A DNA stretch of 64,000 nucleotides from an uncultured Coprococcus sp. (lineage in GTDB: Bacteria; Bacillota; Clostridia; Lachnospirales; Lachnospiraceae), in contig CAKQIY010000004.1 of the NCBI GenBank assembly GCA_934247115.1, forward strand, positions 1-64,000. Direction: 5' to 3'. A program made the position numbers and the translations under genes. How positions within the stretch are numbered: position 1 is the first letter of the stretch; every line of letters begins with the position of its first letter. The notes under the pieces were generated by a model. That model had not been told where the DNA came from. It did not search any database and saw only the letters and a program-made list of their open reading frames with translations. Positions 61,375 through 64,000 of the stretch are shown piece by piece.

Positions 61375-62988
61375 ATGCGAATAGATCAGCGTAAAAAGTG
61401 GTATCAGAAGATAAAGTATAACAAGAATTTTAAGGCGGTAAGCTTTATAACAGTTATTCTGGTGTGTATAGTTGGATATATGATGATAACAGGAAGAAGT
61501 AAGGTCGGAGAGGATTCGGCAGAGAATGATAACAGTAATGCTGTGGAGACGATAGTTGTCGAGGCTCCGGATGATCCGGTTGGGGATCTGAAGCAGTATG
61601 TATATGAGGATTCCAACAGTACAGAGATAGCGGAGTATGATTATACGATACAGGGAGCCGGAGCTGTCGCGGCCAAGAAGGAGGATACAAAGAGCAATGT
61701 TCCCTCCAAAGCTGACAGAACAAGTGGGGGTTCCGGATATGGCGGATCATCAGTGGTCATATCGGGTATGGAGAACAGTGTCAGGGTTATCCTTACCAAT
61801 GGCGGAGATTACTACCACAGCTATGTGGAATTCACCTGCAGCACAGGTTTTAATGTTACAAGTGATGGCAAGAAGAAGGCATATAAGGCGGATGAATTTG
61901 TATCCCTGGGAAGTGACAATAAAGCGTCAAGTATCATAGTTGAACCAGACAGTGCAGATGGCATGATAACAGTGTCAAGCCTGAGCAAATCTGGAGGAAC
62001 GCCAAGATATCATGGTGCTCTTGAGATCACAAAGGATTCATCAGGATACATGGTCATCAACCAGGTGGATATAGAACAGTATCTGTATGGCGTAGTATCC
62101 AGTGAGGTGTCATCGAGCTATAGCCCTGAGGCGCTGAAGGCTATGGCCATCTGTGCGAGGGGATTTACATACAGAAAGCTCGGAAGTAATTACAGAGGTT
62201 ACAATGCAGACCTTGATGATACTACGGCGTGTCAGGTTTACAACAATTTCCCTGAGACTGACAATTCCATATATGCTGTACAGTCTACCACGGGGATAGT
62301 ACCGACATATGACGGAGAGATCATCAATGCAGTATATTTCTCAACATCGTGTGGAACGACTACGACAAGTGATCAGGTGTGGGGAGGCAGCATGCCTTAT
62401 ACATGTACACGTATCCAGAACACAGCTCTTGACATTCCGTATTTCAGTGATGAAGCGGCATTCAGGGACTTCATGGATGGTAAGACTGATACAGATGTGG
62501 TTGAGAGGAATCTTCCTATGTACAGGTGGACGATCACTTATACTGATGACGAGATGAGGAATGCAGTTGAGACAGGCCTTTCAAGATGTTCAGGTGTGTC
62601 AGCAACGTCGGTTGGCAAGATCAAATCCATATCCGTGACTGGAAGAGATGACAGCGGACTTGTGAAGGAGGTAACCATCACAGGAGAGAGTGGAAGCGTG
62701 GTTGTCAGTGGGCAGAGCAATATAAGAGTGCTCTTTGCGACTGATGGCAAGGCGATCACCGAGCAGGATGGATCGGAGCTTACAGGATGGACAGGAGTTC
62801 CAAGTAATTTCTATTATGTAAGGAAAGATAATGATACCGGTCTGTATACACTGAAGGGTGGCGGATATGGACACGGTGTTGGTATGAGTCAGAACGGTGC
62901 AAATGAACTGGCAAAACTGGGATATACTGCATCACAGATAATAAGCCATTATTATAACGGAGCAGTTCTCAGTTCAGTTGAGAAGTAA
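61375..62988 (+). CDS. SpoIID/LytB domain protein
   Basis: The product is 537 residues from the ATG at 61375; the longer open frame begins inside the 6S RNA terminator. One N-terminal membrane helix (about 22-42) precedes a Ser/Asp-rich linker and the SpoIID domain (about 240-530) with IEQYLYGVVSSEV, ALKAMAICARGFTYRK, AVYFSTSCGTTT and GYGHGVGMSQNGANELAKLGY. SpoIID members are lytic transglycosylases acting on denuded glycan in spore engulfment or cell division. The gene is followed 18 bp later by the YihY-type gene. Confidence 0.92.
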   Translation: MRIDQRKKWYQKIKYNKNFKAVSFITVILVCIVGYMMITGRSKVGEDSAENDNSNAVETIVVEAPDDPVGDLKQYVYEDSNSTEIAEYDYTIQGAGAVAAKKEDTKSNVPSKADRTSGGSGYGGSSVVISGMENSVRVILTNGGDYYHSYVEFTCSTGFNVTSDGKKKAYKADEFVSLGSDNKASSIIVEPDSADGMITVSSLSKSGGTPRYHGALEITKDSSGYMVINQVDIEQYLYGVVSSEVSSSYSPEALKAMAICARGFTYRKLGSNYRGYNADLDDTTACQVYNNFPETDNSIYAVQSTTGIVPTYDGEIINAVYFSTSCGTTTTSDQVWGGSMPYTCTRIQNTALDIPYFSDEAAFRDFMDGKTDTDVVERNLPMYRWTITYTDDEMRNAVETGLSRCSGVSATSVGKIKSISVTGRDDSGLVKEVTITGESGSVVVSGQSNIRVLFATDGKAITEQDGSELTGWTGVPSNFYYVRKDNDTGLYTLKGGGYGHGVGMSQNGANELAKLGYTASQIISHYYNGAVLSSVEK

Positions 62989-63006
62989 CGGAGAGAATTA
63001 CTAATT

Positions 63007-64000
63007 ATGAAGTTAAAGAAGCGCATAGTGCTCATATACCATAAAGTCAGGTTGTTTATGGCTGAGATGAATAAGGATCAGGTTGCGGCATTTGCGGCAC
63101 AGTCTGCTTTTTTCCTGCTGTTGTCACTGTTCCCATTGGCGATGACGCTGCTTACATTCGTCAAATATCTGCCATTCACAGAGACGCAGATACTTGGGAT
63201 AATCAGGGACCTGTTCCCGGAGGAGATAAATTCGAATTTTGAATTCATGTTTGCGGAGATATTCAATAGCAAGAGTTCACTGCTTGCCACTACGGCATCA
63301 ATATTGCTTACTGTGTGGTCCGCATCAAAGGGAACAATGGCCATAGGAAGAGGGCTTACATTCATGGCGGGTAAGGAGGACAGTGTCAATTATTTCCTCA
63401 GAAGAGCAATACATACGCTATATACATTGATATTTTGCGTTATGATAGTGGCTGTGCTTGTAATATACATTCTTGGCGATGTAGTAGTGTCCAAGATACT
63501 TGTGCGGCTTGATTCAGTTGAAGGCTTCCAGCTTGTAGATACCATGGTCAATATATTGTCTATCATCAAGATTGCATTTGCACCTACGGTGTTATTTGGT
63601 GTTATGATCGTTGCATACTGGGCTCTGCCTGTTGAGCGCATCCGGATCAAAACAGCGGTGCCAGGGGCAGCATTTACAACCATACTCTGGATGCTGTTGT
63701 CATTTGGCGTATCAAGCTACATCAATATAGTGGGAATCAATACATATATGTATGGAAGTCTTGCCAGTGTCATACTCCTTGCACTGTGGCTTTATATGTG
63801 TATGTATGTCATGCTGATAGGCGCGGAGATCAACAAATTCATGGATAATGGAATCCGGGGAATAAGAAGGCGCGCGCACAAGGCCGGGCGTAAGAAGAGA
63901 CGCCTTGAGAGGAAGAAAAAGCGCGCAGAGAAGAAGCGTATGCGCCAGATCAGAAAAGGACTCGTGGACGATGCAGATGAACTTGATCTGGAGCTGGCCC
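63007..64000 (+). CDS. YihY/BrkB family membrane protein (partial at window end)
   Basis: The gene runs off the window after 331 codons. It starts at the ATG at 63007 with GGAGAG ten bases upstream. The protein has about six hydrophobic helices, with FAAQSAFFLLLSLFPLAMTLL, SASKGTMAIGRGL near residue 105, PGAAFTTILWMLLSFGVSSY and LYMCMYVMLIGAEINKF, which are YihY family patterns. A highly basic tail with KKRRLERKKKRAEKKR begins near residue 295. Its role is unknown; the old RNase BN label is not supported for this family. Confidence 0.9.
   Translation, partial: MKLKKRIVLIYHKVRLFMAEMNKDQVAAFAAQSAFFLLLSLFPLAMTLLTFVKYLPFTETQILGIIRDLFPEEINSNFEFMFAEIFNSKSSLLATTASILLTVWSASKGTMAIGRGLTFMAGKEDSVNYFLRRAIHTLYTLIFCVMIVAVLVIYILGDVVVSKILVRLDSVEGFQLVDTMVNILSIIKIAFAPTVLFGVMIVAYWALPVERIRIKTAVPGAAFTTILWMLLSFGVSSYINIVGINTYMYGSLASVILLALWLYMCMYVMLIGAEINKFMDNGIRGIRRRAHKAGRKKRRLERKKKRAEKKRMRQIRKGLVDDADELDLELA

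Overview
The window looks like the chromosome of a low-to-moderate GC, Gram-positive, spore-lineage anaerobe of the Clostridia, most likely a Lachnospiraceae member close to Coprococcus. This is inferred from gene content and style: a T-box leader before aspS, GatCAB, a SpoIID-type protein, a 402-residue NADP isocitrate dehydrogenase, DUF4317, sortase-type surface anchoring and AGGAGG ribosome sites. No species call can be made from the sequence alone.

Layout. 1-5 kb: two tRNA genes on the minus strand (Gly-TCC, Pro-TGG), then an AEC transporter, an Lrp regulator, a shikimate kinase, a Ca/Na antiporter and a sodium/solute symporter. 5-12 kb: a CorA-type transporter, DUF4317, a large two-component system, and a Fur-family regulator paired with a membrane-anchored metal-binding (HMA) protein. 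12-21 kb: a tandem pair of tRNA-Gly(GCC) genes with duplicated promoters, an LTA-synthase-like enzyme, guaB, an unusual acetyltransferase-signal peptidase I fusion, a PHP protein, an NSS transporter and a Dus enzyme. 21-31 kb: YccF, a T-box and aspS, then small and envelope proteins, birA, icd, a VOC protein, a nitroreductase and a zinc-ribbon membrane protein. 31-44 kb: a repeat-stalk surface protein, gatCAB, envelope sugar genes and an LCP protein with a very long disordered cytoplasmic half. 44-52 kb: gltB-gltD, then minus-strand phosphofructokinase and a small membrane protein. 52-61 kb: a four-gene cassette of CbxX-like AAA ATPase, an unknown protein, a VWA protein and a MoxR-like AAA ATPase, followed by a convergent WYL regulator and a divergent PPP-type phosphatase. 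61-64 kb: a 6S-like RNA, a SpoIID protein and the start of a YihY/BrkB gene that runs off the window.

The most interesting parts are (i) the AAA/VWA/MoxR cassette with its WYL regulator, a candidate remodelling, stress or defence module; (ii) two homologous intergenic palindromic elements near 24.1 kb and 50.3 kb that share a 12-nt apical loop while their stem bases differ but stay paired, which suggests an undescribed structured repeat family; (iii) the GNAT-signal peptidase fusion; and (iv) an aspS T-box whose best specifier reading is an Asn codon, consistent with a non-discriminating AspRS working with GatCAB. All assignments come from reading the sequence; no database search was run.
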